A stretch of DNA of 64,000 bases. Source: Candidatus Tectimicrobiota bacterium. GTDB lineage: Bacteria; Tectomicrobia; Entotheonellia; Entotheonellales; Entotheonellaceae. The stretch's first letter is position 1. Every line of letters begins with the position of its first letter. A program made the translations under genes and the position numbers. Shown piece after piece: positions 50,722 to 59,819 of the stretch. The stretch lies in contig BPKO01000001.1 in assembly GCA_026005175.1 (NCBI GenBank), positions 806,001-870,000 on the forward strand, given 5' to 3'. The notes below the pieces were generated by a model. It worked only from the letters and a program-made list of their open reading frames with translations. It ran no database searches and was not told the DNA's origin.

Positions 50722-50774
50722 CGCAAGCGCTTGGCCTAACCACCGCGTGCCAGCGACGGCTTACCGTGTTCGCT
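50700..50774 (+). repeat. 75-bp direct repeat, left copy
   Basis: The first 39 bases are identical to the copy at 52349. They start GGGGTCAGGTCTTGAATCGT and continue GACGCAAGCGCTTGGCCTA. The remaining 36 differ at seven positions. It runs into the 3' end of the LLM oxidoreductase gene. From memory, GGGGTCAGGTCTTGAA-type sequences occur beside REP-associated (Y1/RAYT) transposases, though no transposase is here. Confidence 0.85.
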
Positions 50775-50871
50775 AGGCTCCTGCCCTCAGCCGCGCCTGA
50801 GGCGTGTCGTTAAGTCGCACGCTGTGTCTGGAGCGTCCTCGTCATGCCCTTGCCAGAGCAAGGGAGAGGCT

Positions 50872-51126
50872 ATGACAAACACAGTGGATGCCTTGATTCT
50901 CGACCTGCTTGAGTGGATTGATCCCCAGTCGAGGCCGTATGCCGAAGTCATCGAGGCCTGGCGGACTTCATGTCCGCGGCTTCCGGTTTGGGAGGAGGCC
51001 AGCGGGCGCGGCTTCCTCGAGCGCTGTCACGAGCCGGGCTGCGGAACTTACGTGTCGGTGTCAGCTCTCGGTAGGGAGTATCTGCAGGCCGCGCGGCCCA
51101 ACAGCGGCATAGAGCCGGCGCGCTGA
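50872..51126 (+). CDS. Small conserved hypothetical protein (possible winged helix)
   Basis: 84 residues: ALILDLLEWIDPQSRPYAEV, SCPRLPVWEEASGRGFLER and SVSALGREYLQAARP. I recall similar short proteins with RPYAEV, TSCPRLPVWEEA and RGF(L/I)ER blocks in many proteobacterial and metagenomic genomes, annotated only as hypothetical. The pattern (helices followed by a short beta wing) would suit a winged-helix fold. GGGAGAGG lies just before the ATG. It lies between the two copies of the direct repeat. Confidence 0.65.
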   Translation: MTNTVDALILDLLEWIDPQSRPYAEVIEAWRTSCPRLPVWEEASGRGFLERCHEPGCGTYVSVSALGREYLQAARPNSGIEPAR

Positions 51127-51194
51127 AGGGCGCGGCTTGTGCTTGGCGTTAAACTGCCCACCTGTGGAAGAGGGGCAACCGTCAGGGGGTAGAG

Positions 51195-52338
51195 ATGAGG
51201 TGCAAAATCATTCGGTTCCTTGCAGTGGGGCTCTTGCTCTCGGGGCTTGCTGTCATCCTCCAGTCACCCGTGCCTGCACATCCCACACAGCGCCTCCGAG
51301 GCGACTTTTTGCTGCTACGGACCGTCTCAATGATGGATCCGCACGGCTGGGCTGCCCCAGTTGTTGCGAAAACGCTTCTGGTGCCGGCGGATTGGCGGGT
51401 TGCAAGGGGGCATCCGCTGGAAGATCGCTGATTTCAGGGGGTGCACAGGCCACATGATCGAGGAGCACTTTGTGGCGGCCAGCCCAGATGGCCAGATCGT
51501 TTTCGAGATCTTGCCAAATCTCTTTTGGCAATGGGGAGACAACCCCCTCAGCCAGGCAGAGATTCAAATGCGAGGCTGTCGCTTGGTGCCACCCCTTGGC
51601 GCGCCGGGCCTCCTCGCGCAATATGTCATTCCCAATTTCCGTCCCGGCGCCGATATTCGGGAAATACGGCCATTCCTCGAAGCGGCGCGCGCCGCCTATG
51701 AGGACATTGACCGTCTCTGGGGGGCGCTCTTGCAGATGCAAAATAGCTCAGTAAGAACCGAGGCCGTCAGCGCCGTCCTCGAGTATCGGCACGGTGGCCG
51801 CGTCTACGAGGAGCGGGTTGCCTTAACCTTGGCAGAGACCGTTACCCCGTCTTTATTAGGACCGCAGTACACCTATGTGACGCCGCAAATTTACACATTT
51901 CGGGCCCCAAAGGGACAGCTTGAAAGTTACGAAACGCTTTTTGCTACTGTAATGGCATCGGTGCGCGTCAATCCCGTCTGGGAACAGGCAATGGTCCAGC
52001 TTATTGCCAGCGTCAACATGGGGATCAGCCTGGCAGCGGGGGAACGGGCAAGAATATGGAATCAAGCCATGAACCAGATCGGCGAGCTGCGGGTGCGGAC
52101 CTGGCAGCAGAGTCAGGAGACTCTAAGTCGCGTGTCACAGTCCTGGAGCAGGGCGCTGCGGGGCGTCGATGGATACCTTGATCCCATTACCCAACAGACG
52201 GTCGACCTTCCCACTGGCTACAAGAACGCTTGGAGCAACGGGATGGGTGACTACATTCTCACGCCTGATCCCGGTTTTAACCCCAACGTGGAACTTCGCC
52301 AGGGCAACTGGCAGCGCATGCGGCAACTTCAAAACTAG
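51195..52338 (+). CDS. Secreted protein of unknown function (frameshifted)
   Basis: About 380 residues when corrected. A signal peptide (FLAVGLLLSGLAVILQSPVPA) is followed by a domain with GTDEH-like strands, then VFEILPNLFWQWGDNPLSQ, EYRHGGRVYEERVALTLAET and a C-terminal half with VDGYLDPITQQTVDLPTGYK and NAWSNGMGDYILTPDPGFNP. I recognise similar C-terminal segments in unnamed exported proteins but no function. One base is extra in AAGGGGG at 51404-51410 (VARGIRWKIADF restored). Base composition is less GC-rich than the neighbours, particularly 51.7-52.1 kb, hinting at transfer. It ends 10 bases before the right repeat copy. Confidence 0.62.
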
Positions 52339-52348
52339 GCAGGGGCGT

Positions 52349-52423
52349 GGGGTCAGGTCTTGAATCGTGACGCAAGCGCTTGGCCTAGCCACTGCGTGCA
52401 GGCGACGGCTTACAGCGTCCGCT
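52349..52423 (+). repeat. 75-bp direct repeat, right copy
   Basis: The second copy of the repeat at 50700, same orientation, 1.65 kb away: 68 of 75 bases match, including the first 39 without a change. It lies just after the stop of the secreted protein gene, as the left copy lies at the end of the LLM gene. Confidence 0.85.
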
Positions 52424-53058
52424 CCCGCCGCACCGGGCGCTCGGCACTCGCCCATGGAGAATTTGGGGCCCCGCAGCCTTGCTGGGGTGGTTCGCCCACC
52501 GGGCCGGCCCTGCCTCCGCCATTGGGATTGCGTTAGAGATATCACTTCGACTTGGAGACGCTGCTGCCGGGTGTCCTCGACCGGTGCCTCCGGGCGTTCT
52601 GTTACCTCGCCAGAAATCCAGTCTCCCCCACAGCGGGCGCAGCCCATGGCTGGCACCTGACGCATGACGACGACACCAAAGCCCAGATCCGCCGTGAACG
52701 TCGTCGTCCCCGCTTTTTCCCTCCCCCGCCAAGGGGCCCCCGATCCTGGCGTACCTCGCTCATCGCGCTCTCCTGACATGACCTCCCGGCTCAAAGCGCT
52801 CAAGATCCGTTCGTAGGCGGCGACCGCGTGAAGCGGCCTTGGGCCGGACCACTTTGGGTTAAAATGAAACTCGCCCTGAGCGGAGGCGCCTGGAGCTGGC
52901 TGCCACGCGGCACTGCCGAGGTGCGGCGCACGGGTACTTTATCGCAGCGGCAAGGGAGTGCCGGCGAGCCGGGCGAGAAGACTCAACGGGGCGCTGTGGC
53001 CGGTCGACAAAGGGGAGAGAAAGCTTCCGTGTCTGGTGCCAGAGAAAGGAGACGAGAC
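52424..53058. other. 635-bp stretch without a convincing gene
   Basis: Open frames exist on both strands but none has a good ribosome site with family-like sequence. A minus-strand frame with MSEVRQDRGPL (AGGAGAG upstream, near 52.76 kb) or the overlapping QVPAMGCARCGGDW frame could be remnants of a decayed gene next to the repeat. GC-rich, with no clear hairpin or tRNA. Confidence 0.4.
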
Positions 53059-53604
53059 ATGGCCGACAATGCCCCTTCCCGCCCGGCGCAGCGCGGGGAG
53101 AGCGTGCTGCGCTGTCCCAGGTGTGAGGCGCCCCTGCACGTCGCCCTCGACGAAGACGTGGAAGTCGATACCTGCCCGGCATGCCATGGCGTCTGGGTAG
53201 AAGTGCTGGAGGAAAAAGCCGCCCTCAAGCTGCGGCCGGTGGCCTTTACCGTCGACGACGTGCGGCTGTTTCGCAAGCTCTACCGTCCACCGGCCACCCG
53301 CGAGCCGGTGCGCTACCTTCCCTGTCCCGTCTGCGGCGCCCTCATGCAACGCCGCGTCTGGGGCTCGCACTCTGGGGTCATCGTCGACCGCTGCCGCGAG
53401 CACGGCACCTGGTACGACGCCGGGGAGCTGGAGAAAGTCCGGGAGTTTGTCGCTCTGGGCGGGGCCGAGTTCGAAAAGCTAAAACTGGCCGAGCGCGGGC
53501 TGCAAGACTTGGAAGCCAAGCTGACGCGCGAAGTCGCCCGCCTCGACCGGCGCATCGACAGGGTTTACCGGCGCGCCCGTCTGTGGAGCCTGCTCGGCTT
53601 TTGA
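53059..53604 (+). CDS. Double zf-TFIIB zinc-ribbon protein
   Basis: 181 residues from the ATG at 53059 (AAAGGAG upstream). Two zf-TFIIB modules: LRCPRCEAPL with DTCPACHGVWVE, and LPCPVCGALMQRR with VDRCREHGTWYDAGELEKV. A charged helical tail follows (LQDLEAKLTREVARLDRRID), likely coiled-coil. Such proteins are common and mostly uncharacterised. It lies 12 bases before a FGE-like gene, probably co-transcribed. Confidence 0.83.
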   Translation: MADNAPSRPAQRGESVLRCPRCEAPLHVALDEDVEVDTCPACHGVWVEVLEEKAALKLRPVAFTVDDVRLFRKLYRPPATREPVRYLPCPVCGALMQRRVWGSHSGVIVDRCREHGTWYDAGELEKVREFVALGGAEFEKLKLAERGLQDLEAKLTREVARLDRRIDRVYRRARLWSLLGF

Positions 53605-53616
53605 AGGAGAAAGGCC

Positions 53617-54111
53617 ATGCAGAGATCCGCTTTGGCCCGCACGTGCAGAACCGTTTGCCTTATGGTGGTCCCCAGTGTGATGCTCCTCTTGCCCCTGGCT
53701 TGGGGTCAGGAGCTCGACCGCACTGAGGTGAGCAACCGCGAGTACCAGGCGTTCGTCCTCGCTACCGGCCGCGCCGCGCCTGCCCACTGGCACGGCACCG
53801 AGGTTCCCGCGGGCAGCGAAGAGGACCCGGTGACCATGGTCACCTGGTACGACGCTCGCGATTATTGCGCCTGGCGCGGCAAGCGGCTGCCCACCCAGGT
53901 CGAGTGGCAGGCCGCCTGCCAACGCCAGGAACTGGAAAAGCGCGGCGACGTCTGGGAGTGGACACAAAGCGAGGAGGACGGCTGGAAGATCCTCTGCGGC
54001 CCACAGGGCACCTGCGCCTGCACCCACCGCTACCGGGCCAGCTGGAAGAATGCCGTCAAGGGCTTCCGCTGCGCCAAAGACGCGCCGCTGGCGTGGCGCC
54101 GCGGACCCTGA
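53617..54111 (+). CDS. Small secreted formylglycine-generating-enzyme-like (SUMF1) protein
   Basis: 164 residues, much shorter than typical FGE domains of about 250. A signal sequence (VVPSVMLLLPLAWG) is followed by RTEVSNREYQAFVLATGR, VTMVTWYDARDYCAWRGKRL and PTQVEWQAAC, then GDVWEWTQSEEDG and a shortened end with VKGFRCAKD. These are the FGE-sulfatase landmarks with the central part missing. No sulfatase is nearby, so a binding or structural role is at least as likely as catalysis. Confidence 0.75.
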   Translation: MQRSALARTCRTVCLMVVPSVMLLLPLAWGQELDRTEVSNREYQAFVLATGRAAPAHWHGTEVPAGSEEDPVTMVTWYDARDYCAWRGKRLPTQVEWQAACQRQELEKRGDVWEWTQSEEDGWKILCGPQGTCACTHRYRASWKNAVKGFRCAKDAPLAWRRGP

Positions 54112-54116
54112 CGGGC

Positions 54117-55127
54117 TCAAGCCAGCAGCGGCCGCACCCGCTCGGCCAGCAGCCGCATGGCCCGAGTGACCGCCGCGTGGGGCATGCCGGGCCAGTGCAG
54201 GCGAAAAATAAACGTAGTGGCACCGGTCATCTCGGCACAGCGCCGGATCTCGTCAGCACAGGCCTGCGGGTCGCCGAGGATAAAGCGGTCGCGTGCCAGG
54301 TCTTCAAAGCGCTGCGTCATGTCATCGTCCCCGGGCAAGGCGCGGTGTTGCCCCCACTGCACGTAAGCCGCGTACTTCTGCTCCAGGTAAGGGCGGGCCA
54401 GGCGCAGCGCTTCTTCTTGGGTTTCGGCGACGCAAACCTCGCGCATCATCGGCAGCTCGGCCGGAAAGGGCTTGCCCAGGCGGGCCAGGGCCGCGCGGTA
54501 CAGCTGCATCTGGCGAGCAATGGTCTGCAATGTGGCGTGCGGGTTGATGATCCAGGCATCGCCGAGCTCGGCGGCCCGCTCCACCGCCGGGTCGTTGTTG
54601 GCGGCCACCCAGATGGGGGGATGGGGTTTCTGCACCGGGCGCAGGGCGGTGCGCGCTGCGTGCAGCTGGCAGTACGGCGATTCGTACGTCACCGCTTCCC
54701 CTGCCCACAGGCACTTGATGACTTCCAGGTGCTGCCGCAGCCGGGGCACGCGCTCTCCTTTGCGCAGGCCGAAAGCGCGGTCTTCGACGTCGCGATAGCC
54801 CAGGCCGACGCCGAAAATGAAGCGGCCTTCGGTGATGACGTCGAGCGAGGCGGCCTCTTCGGCCACCGCCACCGGGTTGAGCAGCGGCAGCAAGTAAATG
54901 GTGATGCCGACGCGCATCTCACCGGCTTCGGCGGCCAGGCGCGCTGCCGCCACGTTGGGCTGCAGCATCTGAAACTCGGTGGTAAGGAAGTGCTGACCAA
55001 AGACGATGAGGTCAAAGCCCAGCTCCCGCGCCAGCCGCACCTGGGCCAGGGTGTCGCGAAAGCAGTCGACCAGAGAGGCCCCTGGGGGGTGCTGATTGGT
55101 CATGATCAGGCCAAAGCGCATAGACAT
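54117..55127 (-). CDS. LLM-class flavin-dependent oxidoreductase
   Basis: 336 residues: MRFGLIMTNQHPPG at the start, ARELGFDLIVFGQHFLTTEF, GITIYLLPLLNPVAVAEEAA, GRFIFGVGLGYRDVEDRAFG and PHPPIWVAANNDPAVERAAE. This is the FMN/F420 alkanal-monooxygenase-like fold, and the substrate is unknown. It is the last gene of the nfuA-led minus-strand run and lies 11 bases after the CoA-transferase, suggesting a shared catabolic role. Confidence 0.9.
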   Translation of the reverse strand: MSMRFGLIMTNQHPPGASLVDCFRDTLAQVRLARELGFDLIVFGQHFLTTEFQMLQPNVAAARLAAEAGEMRVGITIYLLPLLNPVAVAEEAASLDVITEGRFIFGVGLGYRDVEDRAFGLRKGERVPRLRQHLEVIKCLWAGEAVTYESPYCQLHAARTALRPVQKPHPPIWVAANNDPAVERAAELGDAWIINPHATLQTIARQMQLYRAALARLGKPFPAELPMMREVCVAETQEEALRLARPYLEQKYAAYVQWGQHRALPGDDDMTQRFEDLARDRFILGDPQACADEIRRCAEMTGATTFIFRLHWPGMPHAAVTRAMRLLAERVRPLLA

Positions 55128-55138
55128 CTCCTTGTTTT

Positions 55139-56335
55139 CTAAATCACGCCGCGGGCGCGCAAAGCATCAAGATCGTCGCGCCGCAGGCCCAGACGGCCAC
55201 AGTAAATCTCTTCGTTGTGCGCCCCCGGGGTGAGCGGCCCCAGGTGTTCGACCCGGCCAGGGGTGCGGCTCAGCTTGGGCACGATGCCGGCCATGTGCAG
55301 CACCCCGCCCAGCGGGCTGGGCAGCGCCAAGAGGTTGTCTCGCGCCTGCAGGTGGGGGTCGGCGAAGAGGTCGGCAACACTGGCCACCAGCCCTGCCGGC
55401 ACTTCCGCCGCTTCCAGGCGCTGCAGGGCCTCGCGGGCACTGAACTGCCCCACCCACTGCTGCACCAAGGCATCGACTTCCTCGCGCCGCTGCACGCGAA
55501 CGGCCATGGTGGGATAGGCCTCGAGCAGCTGTGGCTGCTGCATGGCCTGCAGCGCCAGGCGTTCAAACATGCGGTCGTTGGTGCAGGCAATGGCAATCCA
55601 CTTGCCGTCGGCAGTGCGGTAGTGGTTGTGCGGCACCACGTAAGGGGTACCCGAGCCACAGCGCTCGCGTCCCTGCCCGGTGGCGCCGTAGACCGGAATG
55701 AGCTCGTCGAGCATGCGCAACATCGGCTCATAAAGGCCGACGTCGACCACCTGCCCCTCGCCGGTGCGCTGCCGGTACTGCAAGGCAAGCAAGGCGCCCA
55801 GGGCGCCGAAGGCGCCGGCCAGGTAGTCGGGGACGGTGGGCGTGCCTGGCGGCACCGGTGGCCGGTCAGGATACCCACAAATATACGTCATGCCGCTGAC
55901 TGCTGCGGCAATGCGCCCAAAGCCCGGCTGCTCTCGGTAAGGCCCGGTCTGTCCAAAAGCAGAGATGCGCACCAAGATGAGCCCGGGATTGATGGCCCGC
56001 AGCGTCTCGTAATCCAGCTGCCAGCGCTCCAGGGTGCCAGGACGGAAATTCTCGGCCACGATATCCACCTGGGCCACCAGCTTCTTGATGAGCGCTTGTC
56101 CCTCGGGTAGGCGCAGGTTGCAGGTGATCGACTTCTTGTTGCGCGCCTCGGCCAGCCACCAGTACGACAGGCCCTCGCGTGCCGGCGTGCCAAGGCGGCG
56201 CAAGTCGTCCCCGCGGCCGGGCTGCTCGACTTTGATCACCTCGGCACCAAACTCCCCAAGCAGCGTGCAGCAAAAGGGTGCGGCCACGAACGTGGCCAGG
56301 TCGAGGACGGTGATACCGGTCAACGCGGTGTCCAT
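55139..56335 (-). CDS. Class III CoA-transferase (CaiB/BaiF type)
   Basis: 398 residues. LTGITVLDLATFVAAPFCCT at the start; GAEVIKVEQPGRGDDLRRLG; KKSITCNLRLPEGQALIKKL; DIVAENFRPGTLERW; and the likely catalytic Asp in TVPDYLAGAFGALGALLAL. Moves CoA between acyl groups via an aspartyl-CoA intermediate. The gene follows an MmgE/PrpD gene by 19 bases. Acyl substrate is unknown. Confidence 0.93.
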   Translation of the reverse strand: MDTALTGITVLDLATFVAAPFCCTLLGEFGAEVIKVEQPGRGDDLRRLGTPAREGLSYWWLAEARNKKSITCNLRLPEGQALIKKLVAQVDIVAENFRPGTLERWQLDYETLRAINPGLILVRISAFGQTGPYREQPGFGRIAAAVSGMTYICGYPDRPPVPPGTPTVPDYLAGAFGALGALLALQYRQRTGEGQVVDVGLYEPMLRMLDELIPVYGATGQGRERCGSGTPYVVPHNHYRTADGKWIAIACTNDRMFERLALQAMQQPQLLEAYPTMAVRVQRREEVDALVQQWVGQFSAREALQRLEAAEVPAGLVASVADLFADPHLQARDNLLALPSPLGGVLHMAGIVPKLSRTPGRVEHLGPLTPGAHNEEIYCGRLGLRRDDLDALRARGVI

Positions 56336-56354
56336 GCTGCCCTCGCCGCGGCCT

Positions 56355-57740
56355 TTACGCTGCGTGGGGGCGCAGCAGCCGCCACAGCGGTGCCACCTCC
56401 GCTACCGTGTCGAGGGCCTGCACCTGCTGGGCGAGGGTTTCTAGCCGCGCTCGGGGCAGCACGGCGCTGCCCAAGTCGAAGTACTTGGCCCGCAGCTCTT
56501 CCCACGTCAGGGGGTTTTGCGGGTCACCCTTGGGGTAGGTGACGCTGGCGGAAACCTTGCGGCCGTCGGTCAGCTCGATGGTGGCCCAGGCCGGCCACTG
56601 GCGCGGAAAGCGCTGGTCCAGCTCGGGGTCGCGCACCAGGGTTACTTTCTGCATCAGCTCGCGCACCGCCGGCGAGGCGATCACCTCGGGGGTAAACTCG
56701 GCCAGCGAAGCACGGCGGTAAAGCAGGGCCACCGCGGCGCCAAAGGGCATGCTGAACTGGGCGTCTACCACCGAGCGCGGGGCGTACTTGACCTCGGCCG
56801 GCTCGCCGATGATGGGAAAGGCCGTGTCGAGAATCCCCAGGGTGACGTGCGCCACCTGAGACGGGGCGAGGTCATAGCGCTGCACCAGCTCCAGGAGGGC
56901 GTCGATGGGCGCCTGCATGTAGCGGCAGCAGGCGTGCGGTTTGACCGCCGTGGCCAGGATGGCGAACGAAGCGCCCAGCGCTTCGGTGAGCCGCTGCGGC
57001 TGCGGGGCGGTGGAGTAGGCCTGCAGGAAGCCATCACGCCCCTCGAGGATGGCCGTCGGGCCGCGGTAGCCCTGCCGCGCCAGGGCGGCTGCCAGCAGCC
57101 CGCTGTGAGCGGCCCACCCCGGGTGCAGGCGCTTGGTCCAGGCGCCGTCGGCCAGGAAGGCCATGGAGCCGGCGGTCTGGCTGCCGGCAATTCCCAGGGC
57201 GTACGCCGTCTGCGACGCGTCCAGGCCCCACAGGCGGGCCACCGCGGCCGCCGCGCCAAACGTGCCGCAGGTGCCCGTGGGGTGAAAGCCTTGCCGGTAG
57301 TGGGCCGTAGGGGTGACGGCCATCGCCAGGCGGGCGGCCACCTCGTAGCCCAGCACCGCCGCGGCGAGGAAGTCGCGACCCGAGGCCGGCTGCAGCTCCG
57401 AAGCGGCAATGAGGGCCGAGAAAATGGGCGCTCCCAGGTGGATGGAGCCCTCCTGGTGGGTATCGTCCAGCTCCAGGCTGTGCGCCGAGACGCCGTTGAC
57501 CAGGGCGGCAAACGGCGCCAGGGCGCCCTGGTCGCAGCCGATGAGGGTGGCGGGGCCAGGGGCCAGGGTCTGTACGCAAGCCCGCGCCGTGGCGCTCGAG
57601 TCAGTACAGGAGCCGCGCAAGGCGACCCCCAGGTAGTCGAGCAGGAAGTAAGCGGCGCGCTCCAGGGTAGCGGCAGGGAGGTCAGAGAGCGGCGTGGTGG
57701 CCACAAAAGTGGCCAGCTGCTGGGTGGCACCGGCAGTCAT
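56355..57740 (-). CDS. MmgE/PrpD family protein (2-methylcitrate dehydratase-like)
   Basis: 461 residues. RAAYFLLDYLGVALRGSCTD, VNGVSAHSLELDDTHQEGSI, GYEVAARLAMAVTP, FHPTGTCGTFGAAAAVARLW and VKPHACCRYMQAPIDALLEL are family blocks. Members include 2-methylcitrate dehydratase and cis-aconitate decarboxylase; prpB and prpC are absent here, so the substrate is uncertain. The ATG at 57740 overlaps the trmB stop (ATGA). The frame stays open far upstream, into trmB and serC, only because of their frameshifts. Confidence 0.92.
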   Translation of the reverse strand: MTAGATQQLATFVATTPLSDLPAATLERAAYFLLDYLGVALRGSCTDSSATARACVQTLAPGPATLIGCDQGALAPFAALVNGVSAHSLELDDTHQEGSIHLGAPIFSALIAASELQPASGRDFLAAAVLGYEVAARLAMAVTPTAHYRQGFHPTGTCGTFGAAAAVARLWGLDASQTAYALGIAGSQTAGSMAFLADGAWTKRLHPGWAAHSGLLAAALARQGYRGPTAILEGRDGFLQAYSTAPQPQRLTEALGASFAILATAVKPHACCRYMQAPIDALLELVQRYDLAPSQVAHVTLGILDTAFPIIGEPAEVKYAPRSVVDAQFSMPFGAAVALLYRRASLAEFTPEVIASPAVRELMQKVTLVRDPELDQRFPRQWPAWATIELTDGRKVSASVTYPKGDPQNPLTWEELRAKYFDLGSAVLPRARLETLAQQVQALDTVAEVAPLWRLLRPHAA

Positions 57741-58712
57741 GGCAGAGCCTCCTGTGCTTCGGGGACGGGGTTGCAGGGCGCGGCTGCCGTGGCCGAGCGC
57801 TGTGCCGCCTCGCGCACCAGGTCCAGGGCTCGCTGCACCCCGACGGTGGGAATCATGCTGCAGCCGCGTGCCGGCTTGATAAACCAGTGCGTGTCGCCGC
57901 GGCGGATGTCGATCCAGAGGTCCTGCGTCAGGCCCTCCTCGGCCACCAGCACCCGCACCATGGCGTGCTGGCGCTTGGGATCGTAGAGGAACTCTTTGAA
58001 AGCCACGGTGATGGTGCCGTGGGGCATCGGCAGGCTGGAAGCGCTCGGGGTCAAAGTGGGAGACGCGATGGATCTGCACGGCCACCTCCTCGGGGACGGG
58101 AATGGCGTGGTGGTGCGCTTTGCGCAGGAGCAGTTCGTAGAACTGCTCCTGCCCTTGCGCTTGCCACTTGCGCTCGTACTTGGTGCGGTAGCAAGGCGGC
58201 ACGCAGCGCCACTGGCAGGCAAAGCCGCTGTCGGGCACCTGTTCCAGCACCCACTCAAGGTAGGGTCGGTGGTCGGTAACCAGCAGCACTTCGCCCTCTG
58301 GCGCCAGGCGGCTGTTGAGCAGGCAGAGAAAGGGATGCGAAAAAAGGCGGTGCTTGGCGTGGCGTGCTTTGGGCCAAGGACAGGGAAAGAGGGCATAGAG
58401 GCGAGCGATGCTTTGCGGCGCAAAAAGCCGCTCCAGGGCCACCCGCGCCTCGACCAGCAGCAAGCGCACGTTGTCCACTCCGGCCTGGGCAATGCGCCGC
58501 AGCCCCCGCTGGACCGAGGCCCACTCGCGTTCGATGCCCACGAAGTTGTGCGCCGGTCTGGCCTGGGCCTGGCGCACCAGGAACTCGCCGTTGCCAAAGC
58601 CCAGCTCCACTTCCAGCGGCGCCTGGCGGGCAAAGAGCGCCTCCCAGTCGAGCGGTCGCGGCAGCTGGGCCCAGGAAACCAGTGGGGCCAAGGAGCGGTA
58701 GCGGGCACGCAT
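57737..58712 (-). CDS. trmB: tRNA (guanine-N7-)-methyltransferase with C-terminal extension (frameshifted)
   Basis: Methylates G46 of tRNA with SAM. The Rossmann core has VELGFGNGEFLVRQAQARP, FVGIEREWASVQRGLRR, ARLYALFPCPWPKARHAKHR and DHRPYLEWVLEQVP. About 324 residues after removing one base at 58037-58038 (plus-strand GG), which links HFDPERF to LPMPHGTITVAFKEFLYDP. The extra 90 or so C-terminal residues (DLWIDIRRGDTHWFIKPARG) are absent from E. coli TrmB. Long C-terminal regions are known in Aquifex-type TrmB. Confidence 0.86.
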
Positions 58713-58720
58713 CGTCGATC

Positions 58721-59810
58721 TCAGCCGTAGCGCTGCTGGAAGTGGCGCATGAAATCGACCAGCGCCTGCACGGCCTCGAGCGGCACGGCGTTGTAGAGCG
58801 AAGCGCGGATGCCCCCCACGGCGCGGTGGCCGCGCAGGCCGACAAACCCGGCGGCAGTGCTTTCGGCAAGGAAGCGCTCTTCTAGGGCCGGGGTGGGCAG
58901 ACGAAAGGTGACGTTCATCTGCGAGCGGCTCTCGGGCCGGGCCGTACCGCGGTAAAAGCCCCCCGAGGCGTCGAGGGTGGCGTAGAGCAGCGCCGCTTTT
59001 TCCGCGTTGCGCGCTGCGGCGGCGGGCAGGCCGCCCTGGGCCAGCAAGTACTTGGCTACCAGTCCCACCACGTAAATGGCGAACACCGGCGGCGTGTTGA
59101 CCAGCGAGTTGCGCTTGGCCATTTCGGCATAGCTCAGCGTGCTTGGCAGGTTGCGACGCGCGCGCTCGAGCAGGTCGCGGCGTACGATGACCACTGTCAC
59201 CCCGGCCGGCCCCAGGTTTTTTTTGTGCCCCGGCGTAAATGAGACCAAAGCGTTCCACCTCCACCGGGCGGCTGAGCAAGTCCGAAGACATATCGCACAC
59301 CAGGGGCACCTCGCCAGCCTCGGGGACGTAGGAGAACTGCGTGCCGACGATGGTGTTGTTGCTGGTGTAGTGAAGGTAAGCGGCGTCGGGATCAACGTGG
59401 AAGGCGTCGGGCGCCGGCACGTGGTCGTAGTTGCTGGCAGCGCTCGACCAGATGTCGCGGGCATCGCCAAGCTTTTGCGCCTCGCGCAGCGCCGTTTCGC
59501 TCCACTTGCCGGTGATCAAGTACTCGGCAAAGGCGCCCTGCGGCAGCAAGTTGAGCGGCACCAGGGCAAACTGCGTCTGGGCGCCGCCGCCCATAAAGAG
59601 CACCGCGTAGTCGTCGGGGCAGCCCAGCAGCGCCCGCAAGTCGGCTATCGCGGCGTGGTGGACGCGCTCGTAGAGGGCGCTGCGGTGGCTGATTTCCAGG
59701 ATCGACATACCCGTGCCTTGAAAGTCGAGCAGCTCTGCCTGCACCTGCTGCAGCACCGGCAGGGGCAGGGCTGCCGGGCCAGGGTTGAAGTTGTAGACTT
59801 GCGCGCGCAC
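58721..59810 (-). CDS. serC: Phosphoserine aminotransferase (frameshifted)
   Basis: Makes phosphoserine for serine synthesis and also serves pyridoxal synthesis. About 362 residues when corrected, exactly family length. YNFNPGPAALPLPVLQQVQ, MSILEISHRSALYERVHHAA, VLFMGGGAQTQFALVPLNLL, then the PLP-lysine segment. The break is at a run of eight T (plus strand, 59217-59224), read as seven to give YAGAQKNLGPAGVTVVIVRR, so it interrupts the active-site lysine region. It lies 9 bases before trmB and 9 bases after the acyl-CoA dehydrogenase. Confidence 0.95.
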
Positions 59811-59819
59811 GGCTTTCTC

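Noticed and set aside
52135-52803. Minus-strand frame of 222 codons across the right repeat
   Set aside because: It runs through the repeat and antisense to the secreted-protein gene, and matches no family I recognise. At most its 5' part is a decayed gene.
56355-59810. A single 1151-codon open frame suggesting a SerC-TrmB-MmgE fusion protein
   Set aside because: It exists only because one extra base in serC and one in trmB keep the frame open. Each of the three proteins has its own start, and the family ends of serC and trmB are found in the other frame.
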